Shown: positions 1-10,363 of the stretch, piece by piece
Numbering within the stretch: position 1 is the first letter of the stretch
Layout: every line of letters begins with the position of its first letter
Source of the DNA: Octadecabacter sp. SW4
GTDB lineage: Bacteria > Pseudomonadota > Alphaproteobacteria > Rhodobacterales > Rhodobacteraceae
Reading direction: 5' to 3'
Length of the DNA: 64,000 bases
NCBI RefSeq assembly: GCF_008065155.1
Contig: NZ_CP042819.1
Span: forward strand, 1,612,001-1,676,000
Translations under genes and position numbers: made by a program
Notes under the pieces: generated by a model
The model's database searches: none
The model's input: only the letters and a program-made list of their open reading frames with translations
Told to the model about the DNA's origin: nothing

Positions 1-442
1 GATGAAGCGGATTTTTCAGATAAAATGTGATAGCGGACATTCATCGCAGACGCAGCGAAAGTTCAATTCGTCCCGCTCACCAGACAGCCCTTCTGCACCC
101 CCCGTCCTGCCAAGGGTCCGCAGGGAATCAAACCGCGGCTGCCGTGCATCGGCAGACGGCCCCAGGGGCTGGCGAGTTTGCTATCGGATTTGCCAGTCTT
201 TAAAGGCAGGGCGTGTTTGGCAGCCATAAAGTGCCACGCATACAGGTCTGGTCGCCTTCGTGCGGTCTGATGCTGCACGGCGCACCAATCGTCAGACCAC
301 CAGACCTGCGGCAAAGGTATCCTAAGGTAAACTACATTTCGCCCCCCCAACTTGCGCGAAGTTAAGCCGTGCTCCCCGCGCAGTCATTAAAATGCGGGCA
401 TAGCGAAACCACGTTGGTTTTCGCGCCTTGAAGGGGAACAGC
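1..442. other. Leading stretch without a supported gene
   Basis: No convincing gene is seen here. The short open frames on both strands (2-229 plus, 63-350 minus) have no recognisable domain and overlap each other, so they are probably chance. The last ~15 bases hold the ribosome binding site (AAGGGG at 431-436) for the barrel gene at 443. The stretch may be decayed sequence or the leader of that gene. Confidence 0.5.
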
Positions 443-1285
443 ATGAAACGGAATTTCAGAAACACAGTCGCCATGATGGCCATTCTTTTGGCAGCCCCCG
501 TGGCGGCGCAAGACTGGGTCGGCAATATCGAAGGCGGGTTGTTTTCATCAGACCGCACCAGCACCGATACAGCCATTGTCGGCAGCCCGTTTGTCGGCGC
601 CTACATTGCCGGACAAAGTCAGCGCAACTTTGGCGATTACCGTCTGTCGTTTGATGGCCGGTTCGAAATGACAGATGACGAAGGGCTTGATGATGTCTAT
701 GAAAGCGGCCCGCTGCACAGCGGCGTTATCGGTCTGCATTTCGGACGTGAATTTGGCGCGACCTATGTCGGTGCCTTTGCGGCCGTTGGCTATTTTGACG
801 GTTACGACTCTGAGGATCCGATGACGGGGTCGCTGGCTGGCCTCGAAGCCAGCTACACACTACCTGTTGGCGCGATGCTTTATGCCCAGGTTGGCGCAAT
901 GGACGCAATCGGTGATCCTGGTGACAACGAATACGTCGGCTACGCCGCGCGTGTCGGCGCCAGGCATCAGTTCAATGATCGTATTATCGCTGGCCTGAGC
1001 TATGAGTTCGGTGAGGCGGATGATTGCTTTGTCGATTGCGGTGACCAGCCCGGAGAGTTCTCTCTGGTCACAGTGGACGCAGCCTATGCCATCACCGACA
1101 ACATGGATCTGGTCGCGCGCTACGCCTATCTGGACGTTTATGACGTCAATGACGATGACACCGGAACGGAATCCAACATCTACCTTGGTGCCCGCTGGAA
1201 CTTTGGCCCGCGTGCCGCCCAGACAGCCCTGACCACACCGCTTGGCGGCTTTCAGGCCGCAAGCTGGATGGCACCGCTCGACTAA
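443..1285 (+). CDS. Outer-membrane beta-barrel protein
   Basis: A 280-residue exported protein that I read as an outer-membrane beta-barrel. Residues 1-22 form a signal peptide (basic start, hydrophobic AMMAILLAAPVAA, cleavage before QDW). The rest is rich in alternating polar/aromatic strands with Gly, Asp and Tyr, for example near GVIGLHFGREF and NIYLGARWNF. The barrel seems to end about 27 residues before the C-terminus, so there is a short tail instead of the usual terminal Phe. I chose ATG 443, preceded by AAGGGG, over the in-frame TTG at 428. A hairpin terminator follows directly, so it is likely a single-gene unit. Substrate or role is unknown. Confidence 0.7.
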   Translation: MKRNFRNTVAMMAILLAAPVAAQDWVGNIEGGLFSSDRTSTDTAIVGSPFVGAYIAGQSQRNFGDYRLSFDGRFEMTDDEGLDDVYESGPLHSGVIGLHFGREFGATYVGAFAAVGYFDGYDSEDPMTGSLAGLEASYTLPVGAMLYAQVGAMDAIGDPGDNEYVGYAARVGARHQFNDRIIAGLSYEFGEADDCFVDCGDQPGEFSLVTVDAAYAITDNMDLVARYAYLDVYDVNDDDTGTESNIYLGARWNFGPRAAQTALTTPLGGFQAASWMAPLD

Positions 1286-1309
1286 TCGAAACTGCATATT
1301 CAGCGTATC

Positions 1310-1335
1310 ACAGCCGCCTTCGGGGCGGCTGTTTT
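1310..1335 (+). terminator. Rho-independent terminator after the barrel gene
   Basis: A perfect 9-bp stem, ACAGCCGCC (1310-1318) with GGCGGCTGT (1324-1332), loop TTCGG, followed by TTTT. It starts 24 bp after the stop of the barrel gene and lies before the cytochrome gene. Confidence 0.75.
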
Positions 1336-1477
1336 GCATGACGAGGGCGATACCCCGCCGGGCGTGCATCTCACAGTGCGGCGGGCGGCGGTTGACAAAA
1401 ATCAATTTTTGCCCGCGCGAGTCCCGCTAAAATCACGCTGTGTCCATCAGTCAATCGACCAGAATTGGAGAATAGCG

Positions 1478-1903
1478 ATGATCAGCACCACAAAATCACT
1501 TTTTGCAGCAGCGGCAATGGCTCTGGCCCTGCCCGGCGCGTCACTTGCCCAAGACATTGGCCGTGACTCGTTCATGGCCAACTGTGCGGTTTGTCACGGC
1601 GCGGACGGGACGGGAAACGGCCCGATCCTTGATCTGTTGAAATCGGCACCCTCCGACCTGACGGGGCTTGCCGAACGCAATGGCGGGCGGTTCCCGTTTG
1701 AACAGATCTATGACACCATCGCCGACGCTGGTCAGGCCGCAGGCCACGGCACCACCGAGATGCCGATCTGGGGCAATCGGTTCAACGCCGACATCATTGC
1801 ACAAGAGGGCGAATTCGGAATGGGCACGAGTGGCCTGCCCACGGCGCAGGCCCGGATCCTCGAGCTGGTGTTTTTCCTCGCCACGATCCAGGCACCCGGA
1901 TAA
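1478..1903 (+). CDS. Periplasmic c-type cytochrome
   Basis: A 141-residue class I c-type cytochrome, an electron carrier of the periplasm. Residues 1-24 are a signal peptide ending ASLA. The single heme-binding motif CAVCH is at residues 36-40, and Met95 in TEMPIW is the likely distal ligand. Size and layout fit small monoheme cytochromes of the cytochrome c / cbb3-type domain families. ATG 1478 is chosen because it gives a clean signal peptide and has GGAG about 9 bases upstream; the open frame extends further back to 1334 without export features. It stands alone between a terminator and an opposing gene, so its redox partner cannot be inferred. Confidence 0.85.
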   Translation: MISTTKSLFAAAAMALALPGASLAQDIGRDSFMANCAVCHGADGTGNGPILDLLKSAPSDLTGLAERNGGRFPFEQIYDTIADAGQAAGHGTTEMPIWGNRFNADIIAQEGEFGMGTSGLPTAQARILELVFFLATIQAPG

Positions 1904-1982
1904 TCGCGGCGCGGCGCAACGGGGTGTGCAAGGCGCGCGATCAGCGGCGTCGTCAGGTTTGACTGCGCCGCATACCCCTGCC

Positions 1983-2807
1983 CTACAGTTCCTGGCTGAT
2001 CATATAGGTCGCCGAGGCCCGCCCGAGGGCAAAGCTGATATCTTCGAACATCCCGTCAAAGGCGGCAAACAGCGCGCGATTCAGATCCTGCCCCGCCGCG
2101 CTTTCGCTAAAGGCGATATAGGCGTCCAGATCGTTGTCACTTAGCGGTTGATAGGCCAGTAGCGAATACGAATAGACCCAGTCTTGCGTATTCTGGCGAA
2201 TGTCGGCCTCTTGTGACCAGACATCGGTCAGGATCTGCTCTTCGCTGATGTCACCGTTCAGCGCGCCGCCCTCCATCAGCCCCATGTAAAAGGCAAAGTT
2301 GGAGTTCATGCCGCCGACCACATTGGTTTCGATCAGATCATTCACGTCGGCAAAACGCTGCACCTGCAAGAAGCGCGGCGTTTCCTGCGCGCTGGCGATG
2401 GCGGCGGCGTCCTTGCTGGCAGCCTCGACGACCTCGTCAAGCAGGGCGCGGCGCGCACTGACCTCGAGGGTGATAATCTCCTGTCCCAGATCGGATGTGA
2501 AAAAGTCCAGCATCGGTGCAATATCCATGCCCGCCATCTCGGCGGCCAGTTCCGCACTGACTTCGGTTTTCATACGCTCGGAATCGTAGATCAGCTCGAC
2601 CGTGGCGCGCCAGTCGCGGCCGCCCGATCCGCCCAGCATCTCCTGATCGATCTGCATGCCATAGGCGATGCCCTCCTCGCGCATGACCTCCAGCATGTCA
2701 TCCATGCCAAGCGCATCAAACAGCTGCGCCTCGGGGGTGTGTTGCTGGGCAATGACGGGAAAGGCGAATGCAGTCAGGGCGGCGGCGGTCATCAATCGGG
2801 TGAACAT
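1983..2807 (-). CDS. Exported DUF2059 domain protein
   Basis: A 274-residue secreted or periplasmic protein with a signal peptide (residues 1-20, ending FPVIA) and a DUF2059-type helical region, best seen around MLDFFTSDLGQEI and the repeated 'F-x-S-x-x-G-Q-x-L' pattern near the C-terminus (AFSESAAGQDLNRALFAAFD). Proteins of this family are common in Rhodobacteraceae but have no proven function. ATG 2807 is preceded by AAAAGGTT. It is transcribed toward the cytochrome gene with about 80 bp between the stops. Confidence 0.7.
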   Translation of the reverse strand: MFTRLMTAAALTAFAFPVIAQQHTPEAQLFDALGMDDMLEVMREEGIAYGMQIDQEMLGGSGGRDWRATVELIYDSERMKTEVSAELAAEMAGMDIAPMLDFFTSDLGQEIITLEVSARRALLDEVVEAASKDAAAIASAQETPRFLQVQRFADVNDLIETNVVGGMNSNFAFYMGLMEGGALNGDISEEQILTDVWSQEADIRQNTQDWVYSYSLLAYQPLSDNDLDAYIAFSESAAGQDLNRALFAAFDGMFEDISFALGRASATYMISQEL

Positions 2808-2962
2808 GGCGAACCTTTTGGTTGGGGTTGCCCTAGTGATATGGCGCGCGGCCGCGCTTTCCAAGGGGACGCACGCAAATGTCAGAAGTTCGCGCCATTT
2901 CGCGCCTTTTTGCTTGCGCGCCGCAATCGGTCACAGTAAGCCCGCCCCCGTTGACCCCGCGC

Positions 2963-3053
2963 GGAGAGGTGCCGGAGTGGTCGAACGGGACGGTTTCGAA
3001 AACCGTTGAGCCTCTAAAGGGTTCCCAGGGTTCGAATCCCTGTCTCTCCGCCA
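2963..3053 (+). tRNA. tRNA-Ser (anticodon CGA)
   Basis: A class II tRNA of 91 nt including an encoded CCA. Acceptor stem GGAGAGG (2963-2969) pairs with TCTCTCC (3043-3049); anticodon stem ACGGT/ACCGT encloses TTCGAAA, giving anticodon CGA. A long variable arm (about GAGCCTCTAAAGGGTTC) precedes the T-arm GGGTTCGAATCCC. It reads UCG serine codons. Confidence 0.95.
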
Positions 3054-3309
3054 TTGGTTCCCAAGATTCCGGCATTGTTATGTGTCATTCGGCAGGTTTT
3101 TCGGCCACGCGGTCGCCTGCTCAGAAAGGCCCGTGCCTTGGGCATGGCTGCGGCCATGGCGTTCGTTGTTTTCGCAAGCCGGCCCCAAACCCCCGCGCCA
3201 CAATCGCGTCCGAAATCACCCCTTGTTTGCCCCAATCGCGCTGAAATGCGAACATGAAATCTGTGCACAGTCATCCTCAGGAAGCGTTATTGGTAATGGA
3301 GAATGAACA

Positions 3310-3507
3310 ATGCACTTCACGGCAAACAACCCGATGATCATCGCACAGGTCCGCGATTTCGTGATGTCCGAACGCAAGTCCTGCGTGTCTGACCGCGAAT
3401 GGCAGCATCGCCTCAAGGGCTATGGTTATGATCTGCGAAAGACGGCGGCTGGCACCGTGCTGACAACCCTGCCCCACGGGCGCGATGTGTGCACGCTGGC
3501 AATCTAA
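3310..3507 (+). CDS. Small hypothetical protein (65 aa)
   Basis: A 65-residue protein with no known domain that I recognise. It is mixed alpha/beta by appearance, has two Cys, and begins MHFTANNPMIIAQVRDF. GGAG lies about 8 bases before the ATG. Its stop is only 9 bp from the end of the opposing glpK gene. The upstream 3054-3309 stretch after the tRNA shows nothing I can identify. Codon use is normal for the window, so I favour a real gene, but homology would be needed. Confidence 0.5.
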   Translation: MHFTANNPMIIAQVRDFVMSERKSCVSDREWQHRLKGYGYDLRKTAAGTVLTTLPHGRDVCTLAI

Positions 3508-3515
3508 CAGGCCGC

Positions 3516-4999
<1,484 letters not shown>

Positions 5000-5003
<4 letters not shown>

Positions 5004-6562
5004 TTCGCGCCCTCCTTTTTCTGCTCGTGGGCCATGAATTGTTCAAGTTTGGCCACCTGTCCGGCGTCCAGCCTAAGGCCAAGTTTGCTGCGCCGCCAGA
5101 TCACATCCTGGGCGGTGCGCGCATATTCACGGCTGATCAGCCAGCGCACCTCGGCCCCCGTGAGGGTCGCGCCGAAATCAGCGCCCAGATCGTCAGGCGT
5201 CCGCGCCTCGCCCAGAACCTTCCAGGCATCCGTGCCATAGGCGCGGATCAGGCGTTTGGCCCAGTCCAGCGTCAAAAATCCGTAATCAGCCTGCAAACGC
5301 GTGTTCAGCGCAGGTTTATCCGCCACCTTGAAATCGCCGCCCGGCAAGGGCACGGTCGCCGTCCACACACCCGTGCCACCAATCAGCGGCACCAGTTTCT
5401 TCAGCGCGTTCTCTGCCAGTTTGCGATAGGTCGTGATCTTGCCGCCAAAGACATTGAGCAAGGGCGCGCCATTGTCATCCAGCGACAGCACATAGTCGCG
5501 CGTGGCCGCCGTCGCCGATTTCGCGCCGTCATCATAAAGCGGGCGCACGCCGGAATAGGTCCAGACCACATCGGCACGGGTCACGGGGCGCTTGAAATAC
5601 TGGGACGCAAAGGCGCACAGGTAATCCTGTTCTTCATCCGTTGCATAAGGTTCGACGCCCAAGTCACTGTGTTCCTTGTCAGTTGTGCCAATCAGGGTAA
5701 AGTCTGTTTCATAAGGAATGGCAAAGATGATCCGCCCATCCTCGCCCTGAAAAAAGTAGCTCTTGTCGTGATCAAACAGGCGCCTGGTGACGATATGACT
5801 GCCCCGCACAAGGCGCACGCCCTCGGATGAATTGAGGCCGGCAACGCCGCGCACGACATCCTCGACCCAAGGACCGGCGGCATTGACCAGCGCGCGCGCG
5901 CTCAGGGTCTTGCCCCCTTCCAGCGTCACCTGCCACAGCCCGTCAACGCGTGTTGCGCTGATCACCTTGGTGCGGGTCATGATGGTTGCGCCGCGATCTT
6001 CGGCGTCGCGGGCATTGAGCACAACAAGGCGCGAATCCTCGATCCAGCAGTCGGAATATTCCCAGGCGCGGCGGAACTTGCCCTTGATCGGTGCACCCGC
6101 AGGGTCAACCGTCAGATCAAGCGTGCGGGTGCCCGGCAAAATTTCGCGCCCGCCCAGATTGTCATAGAGGAACAGCCCCAGCCGGATCAGCCATGCGGGG
6201 CGCCGCCCCTTCATCCAGGGCAGGAACAGCGACAACAGTTTCGATGTGGGCGTATCCCCTTCAAAGCGCATGTCCCGATGAAACGGCAACACAAACCGCA
6301 TCGGCCAACTGATATGAGGCATGGCGCGCAGCAGGACTTCGCGTTCAATCAACGCTTTGCGCACCAGCCCGAATTCAAAATATTCCAGATAGCGCAAACC
6401 ACCGTGAAACAGCTTGGTCGAGGCGCTTGAGGTCGCGCTGGCCAGATCGTTCATTTCCGCCAGCCCCACGCGCAGGCCGCGCCCCGCCGCGTCGCGGGCG
6501 ATGCCAACACCGTTGATGCCGCCGCCAATCACAAAAAGATCATAGTCCGCCTGGCTTTTCAT
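5000..6562 (-). CDS. glpD: Glycerol-3-phosphate dehydrogenase
   Basis: A 520-residue FAD-dependent aerobic glycerol-3-phosphate dehydrogenase; it oxidises glycerol-3-phosphate to dihydroxyacetone phosphate and passes electrons to quinone at the inner membrane. The dinucleotide motif [17 protein letters not shown] is at residues 12-28, followed by the DAO oxidoreductase fold and a C-terminal DAO_C domain (about 385-505). ATG 6562 is used, with a G-rich ribosome binding site; the open frame runs 37 codons further upstream but the family starts just before the FAD motif. It is the first gene of the glpDK operon, divergent from glpR. Confidence 0.95.
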
Positions 6563-6706
6563 ATGGCATCCCCCCCGTGTTGGCATGGTGATGGCTGTTA
6601 TGGCCACGGCGGGCAAGAACAACCCGGGCGCAGGTTCGTCACCACAATAACGAACCCAAAGCGAAAGCGCCAAATCACCATATTGCTGGGCTGTCTGCGC
6701 TATGTC

Positions 6707-6734
6707 ATGTTCGGTTTATGGATGAAACGAACAT
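6707..6734. promoter_or_regulatory. Candidate GlpR operator over the glpR start codon
   Basis: A perfect 7-bp inverted repeat, ATGTTCG (6707-6713) and CGAACAT (6728-6734), separated by 14 bp; allowing one extra G the arms extend to ATGTTCG(G)TTT and AAACGAACAT. The half-sites match the known E. coli GlpR half-site pattern (WATKYTCGWW), but the spacing is wider. It lies in the glpD/glpR divergent region and covers the glpR ATG at 6718. Assignment to GlpR is inference. Confidence 0.5.
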
Positions 6735-7482
6735 CGCCCGCCACGCTGCGATTCTGGCGCAGGCCCGCACCCAGGGCAAGGTCAGCGCCACCGCCCTTGC
6801 CAGCCAGCTGGATGTGACAGTGCAGACGATCCGGCGCGATCTGCGCGCGCTGGCCGCTTTGGGCGCGGTGGAACGCGTGCATGGCGGTGCGGTATTGGCC
6901 TCGGGGGTTGGCAATATCGGTTACGGTGACCGGCGCGCGTTGCACCGCGAGGCCAAGGCGCGCATCGCCGCTGTTACCGCCCGGCTGATCCCGCATCGCG
7001 CCTCGCTATTCCTCAATATCGGCACCACAACCGAATCCGTTGCCCATGCCCTGCGCCATCACAGCGACCTGATGGTCGTCACCAATAATCTGAACGTGGC
7101 CAATATTCTGGCGCAGAATCCGCGCTGCGATGTGGTCGTCGCGGGCGGGCAGCTGCGCCGCGCCGACGGTGGGCTGGTTGGCGATCTGGCGACACTGGCG
7201 ATCGAACGGTTCAAGGTGGACTATGCGATAATCGGCGCCTCGGCGATCGACGGCGAAGGTGATCTGCTTGATTTCGACGCGCAGGAAGTCCACGTCAGCC
7301 GCGCCATTCTGGCACAGGCGCGTCAATCCATCGTCGTGGCGGATGCGTCAAAATTCAGCCGCAAGGCGCCGATGCGGATCGGCTCGCTGATGCAGGCCGA
7401 TGACCTTGTCACCGATGCGGTCCCTTCGGAACGGCTGGTCAGTGCCTGCGCCGATTGGGGCACGCGCATCACACTGGCCTAG
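6718..7482 (+). CDS. glpR: DeoR-family regulator, GlpR type
   Basis: A 254-residue repressor of the DeoR family. Residues 8-60 hold the winged helix-turn-helix with the family signature VTVQTIRRDLRAL followed by VERVHGGAV; residues about 80-235 form the DeoRC sensor domain with the sugar-phosphate site pattern NIGTTTESVAHAL. Divergent placement from glpDK makes glycerol-3-phosphate the likely ligand. The ATG at 6718 has no visible Shine-Dalgarno sequence and sits inside an inverted repeat, so translation may be leaderless or autoregulated. The stop TAG shares a CTAG with the stop of the opposing DUF805 gene. Confidence 0.88.
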   Translation: MDETNIARHAAILAQARTQGKVSATALASQLDVTVQTIRRDLRALAALGAVERVHGGAVLASGVGNIGYGDRRALHREAKARIAAVTARLIPHRASLFLNIGTTTESVAHALRHHSDLMVVTNNLNVANILAQNPRCDVVVAGGQLRRADGGLVGDLATLAIERFKVDYAIIGASAIDGEGDLLDFDAQEVHVSRAILAQARQSIVVADASKFSRKAPMRIGSLMQADDLVTDAVPSERLVSACADWGTRITLA

Positions 7483-8216
7483 CCGTAGTGGTTCGGCCCC
7501 GGATCGCCGCGCTGGCAGTAAAACACCAGCAGCGCGATCGCAAAACCCAGTGCTGCAAGGCCGCCAGCCCCCATCAGCCCCAACATGCCACCTGACGGTT
7601 CACTGTAGGGCGATACGCCGGTCGCCACGCCGATAAACACCACATAGGCGATCAGGCCAAGGTAAAACCCGCCGATCCACCAGCCGCTGCGGTTGGTGTC
7701 ATGCAAGCGGCGCATGGCCACGGCAAGGCCGGGCAAGAACACGGCCAGCGATACCAGCGAATTGAGCGGCGACATCGCATTATTCGGGAACAGCATCACA
7801 TCAAGCAGGCTGGTCGCGATGCCCAGAATGAAAGTGAACAGAATAAAATACCAAAACTCGGACCGGCTCGCGCGGCCTTTGAAATCGACGTATTTATTCA
7901 GGCACACGTTGATTGCCTCGCCAAAGCCGCGGGCGGGTGCGCCGTCGTATAGCGCCTGTTGCACCCCCGGATGGCTGCGCGGAATTGCGGCTTGGGGCGC
8001 GGCGGGTGTCGGCATGGGCGGCGGTGCCCCCGGGGTGGACATGGCGCCGGACATGGCGAAATGTTCGGAGGCGGCAACCCATCCATCCAGCCCCTCGCGC
8101 CAGACAAGGGTCTGGGCTGTGACGGTTCCGGCATCGATCAGCCGCGTGATTTCGCTTTCTTCGACCGGACCGGCGCGCGCGCCGTCCACCACGTAATACC
8201 AGCTGTGCGTGCTCAT
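7479..8216 (-). CDS. GYF_2 and DUF805 membrane protein
   Basis: A 245-residue inner-membrane protein. Residues 5-55 match the GYF_2 fold (WYYVVDGARAGPVEESEI, then LVWREGLDGWVAA). A Pro/Ala-rich linker (about 58-85) leads to a DUF805 domain (about 105-240) with the signature YVDFKGRASRSEFWYF, four hydrophobic helices and the RRLHDTNRSGWW motif. Function of this architecture is unknown; the cytoplasmic GYF_2 part may bind partner proteins. Not part of the glp operon despite overlapping the glpR stop, since it runs the opposite way. Confidence 0.85.
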   Translation of the reverse strand: MSTHSWYYVVDGARAGPVEESEITRLIDAGTVTAQTLVWREGLDGWVAASEHFAMSGAMSTPGAPPPMPTPAAPQAAIPRSHPGVQQALYDGAPARGFGEAINVCLNKYVDFKGRASRSEFWYFILFTFILGIATSLLDVMLFPNNAMSPLNSLVSLAVFLPGLAVAMRRLHDTNRSGWWIGGFYLGLIAYVVFIGVATGVSPYSEPSGGMLGLMGAGGLAALGFAIALLVFYCQRGDPGPNHYG

Positions 8217-8278
8217 ACGTTAACCCCTAAATTGCAATGCCTTGACCATAGAAACCATATTCCAGTCGGGCAAGCCGT

Positions 8279-8992
8279 CTAGCCGCGAAAACCTGTTGCA
8301 ATCACGAATTTTTCCGAACTGTCGGACCGCGAGGCCGGGGGTTTGACATGCACCACCTTGGTAAATTTCTGCTTGAGAAGCTTTTGCAGATCGCCCTCGG
8401 CCCCGCCTGCGAGAACCTTGGCAACAAAGGTGCCGCCCTCGGTCAGCACGTCAAAGGCGAAATACGCGGCCGCTTCGCACAGCGCCATGATCCGGTTGTG
8501 ATCGGTCTGCTTGTGCCCCGAGGCACTGGCGGCCATGTCGGACATGACCACATCCGCCTGCCCGCCCAGCCATTCCTTGACCTTGATGTCGGCGTCGTCC
8601 TCCATGAAATCGAGGCGGTGCAGCTCGCAGCCGGCAATCGGCTCCATCTCTTGAAGGTCCACGCCAAGGATCGTGCCAATCGCCTTGCCGGATCGTTCCC
8701 CCAGCGCATTCACCCGCGGCACGGCTACCTGACACCAGCCACCGGGGGCCGCACCAAGGTCAACAACCCGTGCGCCCGGCACCAGGAACCTGAATTTGTC
8801 GTCCAGTTCCAGTATCTTGTAGGCCGCACGCCCGCGATAGCCGTCTGCCTGGGCGCGTTTGACGTAGGGGTCATTCAACTGGCGCTGCAACCACAAGGTT
8901 GAGCTCAGCTTGCGTCCGCGCGCGGTCTTGACCTTGACGGTCAGGTCACGCTGGCCACGGCCACTGGAATTTTTTGTCGGCTTCTTGGCCAT
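8279..8992 (-). CDS. rlmE: 23S rRNA 2'-O-ribose methyltransferase RlmE
   Basis: A 237-residue FtsJ/RrmJ-type enzyme that methylates U2552 of 23S rRNA late in 50S assembly. The SAM-binding motif [16 protein letters not shown] is present, and the K-D-K-E catalytic tetrad can be placed in [27 protein letters not shown] and SDSSEKF. I chose ATG 8992 (MAKKPTK...) over ATG 9022 because the basic N-terminal tail of homologs starts there. Neighbours are not obviously linked. Confidence 0.93.
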   Translation of the reverse strand: MAKKPTKNSSGRGQRDLTVKVKTARGRKLSSTLWLQRQLNDPYVKRAQADGYRGRAAYKILELDDKFRFLVPGARVVDLGAAPGGWCQVAVPRVNALGERSGKAIGTILGVDLQEMEPIAGCELHRLDFMEDDADIKVKEWLGGQADVVMSDMAASASGHKQTDHNRIMALCEAAAYFAFDVLTEGGTFVAKVLAGGAEGDLQKLLKQKFTKVVHVKPPASRSDSSEKFVIATGFRG

Positions 8993-9160
8993 CGGGGTCT
9001 CGCTGGTTGTTTTGTTACACATAGGCCAATGCGGGCGCGCGCAAAAGGCTTGGTCGGGTTTGCGGGCTTAATTTGTGCTGTTTTCAGGGGGTGAGCCTTG
9101 AGTGGGCAGCAAATCCCCCGTATCAGGCGCCCATCGCCGCGCCGAACAGGATTGGAATCC

Positions 9161-10138
9161 ATGCCTCACCCCGCCAACGCTTACGCCCTTGTCGCCGATA
9201 TTGGCGGCACAAACACGCGCGTGGCCCTTGCAGACGGGCGCCAGGTCTTGCCCGACACGATCCGCCGGTATCGCAACAGCGACTTTGCCGGTCTGGAAAC
9301 CGTCTTGCGGCAATACGTGCGCGATGAAGGCGACGTTGATGCAAAAGCGGCCTGCGTTGCCGTGGCGGGGCCGGTGCGTGACGGGCGCGCCACCATGACA
9401 AATCTGGACTGGGCAATCGACCAGGACACGCTGGCCCGCGCCAGCAAAGCGGAAACGGTCGCGATCCTGAACGACTTGCAGGCGCAGGGGCACGCCTTGG
9501 GGCATCTGGATCCGGCCAATATCCGCACAATCATCCAAGGCCCCGATGCCGAAGCGACGGCCGCGAAAATGGTGATCGGTGTGGGCACCGGTTTTAACGC
9601 GGCACCCGTCTTTGAAGGCAACGGTGCCCGCCTTGTGCCCCCGTCCGAATGCGGCCATGCCAATCTGCCGATCCGCACGCCGCGCGAACTGGCGCTTTGC
9701 GAATATGTCGCGACAGCGCACGGGTTTCCGGCGATCGAAGACGTGCTGTCGGGGCGCGGGCTTGAACGGGTTTATGCCTTTCTGGGCTTTGAGGCGGGTG
9801 ACCCGCGCGAGGCCAGGGCCCAAGACATCATGCAAAGTTGCGCCAGCGGTGATGACCCCCGCGCGGTTGAGGCTGCGCAGGTGTTCACCCGCATCCTTGG
9901 CACGGTCGCGGGCAACCTTGCGCTGATTCAGCTGCCCTTTGGGGGCGTGTTTCTGGTGGGCGGTGTGGCGCGTGCCTTTGCGCCCTATTTGCAGGATTTC
10001 GGCTTTGCCGAGGCCTTTCGCGACAAGGGGCGTTTTGCCGGTTTCATGGGGAATTTCGGCGTGCATGTGATCGAGGATGATTACGCCGCACTGACCGGGT
10101 CGGCCTGCCATCTGGTGTCGTTGCAGGAAAACGTATGA
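9161..10138 (+). CDS. glk: Glucokinase
   Basis: A 325-residue ATP-dependent glucokinase of the bacterial Glk family (PF02685), making glucose-6-phosphate for zwf/pgi. The phosphate-1 motif LVADIGGTNTRVALADG is at about residues 10-26, VAVAGPVRDGRATMTNLDW follows, then GVGTGFN, the PSECGHANL substrate segment and the C-terminal GGVFLVGGVA motif. ATG 9161 is supported by homologous start position and a GGATTGG upstream. The gene runs toward cckA with a 225-bp repeat-bearing gap between. Confidence 0.93.
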   Translation: MPHPANAYALVADIGGTNTRVALADGRQVLPDTIRRYRNSDFAGLETVLRQYVRDEGDVDAKAACVAVAGPVRDGRATMTNLDWAIDQDTLARASKAETVAILNDLQAQGHALGHLDPANIRTIIQGPDAEATAAKMVIGVGTGFNAAPVFEGNGARLVPPSECGHANLPIRTPRELALCEYVATAHGFPAIEDVLSGRGLERVYAFLGFEAGDPREARAQDIMQSCASGDDPRAVEAAQVFTRILGTVAGNLALIQLPFGGVFLVGGVARAFAPYLQDFGFAEAFRDKGRFAGFMGNFGVHVIEDDYAALTGSACHLVSLQENV

Positions 10139-10346
10139 CGCCGCCCTGCGGGTTGTCGTGGTCTCTCTCGCGCGGGGTTGATGGCACAACGGCGGACTGC
10201 TTGTGGCACAACCGCAGGGGCCTGAGGCCGCAGCCATGCGCGGCAAATCTCACAACCGCGCGGGGCTGACGCCGCACCTTCGCGGGGCAGATGTCATAAC
10301 TTCACCGGGCTGAATTCACGACTCCAAGGGGCCGATGGCACCCGCC
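10139..10346. repeat. Degenerate 22-bp tandem array between glk and cckA
   Basis: The stop-to-stop gap between the convergent glk and cckA genes divides into consecutive 22-bp units in one phase. The consensus begins GKCACAACCGCG and continues CGGGGCTGAT. Clear copies of the CACAAC core start near 10183, 10205 and 10249, with diverged cores at 10293 (GTCATAAC) and 10316 (TTCACGAC); units near 10161, 10227, 10271 and 10337 are weaker. The unit is not a multiple of three and has no spacers, so it is neither coding nor CRISPR. Confidence 0.6.
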
Positions 10347-10363
10347 ACTTGCCGCCCTTTCAG

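Noticed and set aside
1..350. Short frames at the window start
   Set aside because: No domain, no ribosome binding site and mutual overlap on opposite strands.
9068..10246. 392-residue minus-strand open frame over glk
   Set aside because: Antisense to a clearly conserved glucokinase; it has no recognisable domain and results from high GC.
10139..10346. CRISPR array
   Set aside because: The 22-bp units follow each other without unique spacers and are heavily diverged; no cas genes are near.
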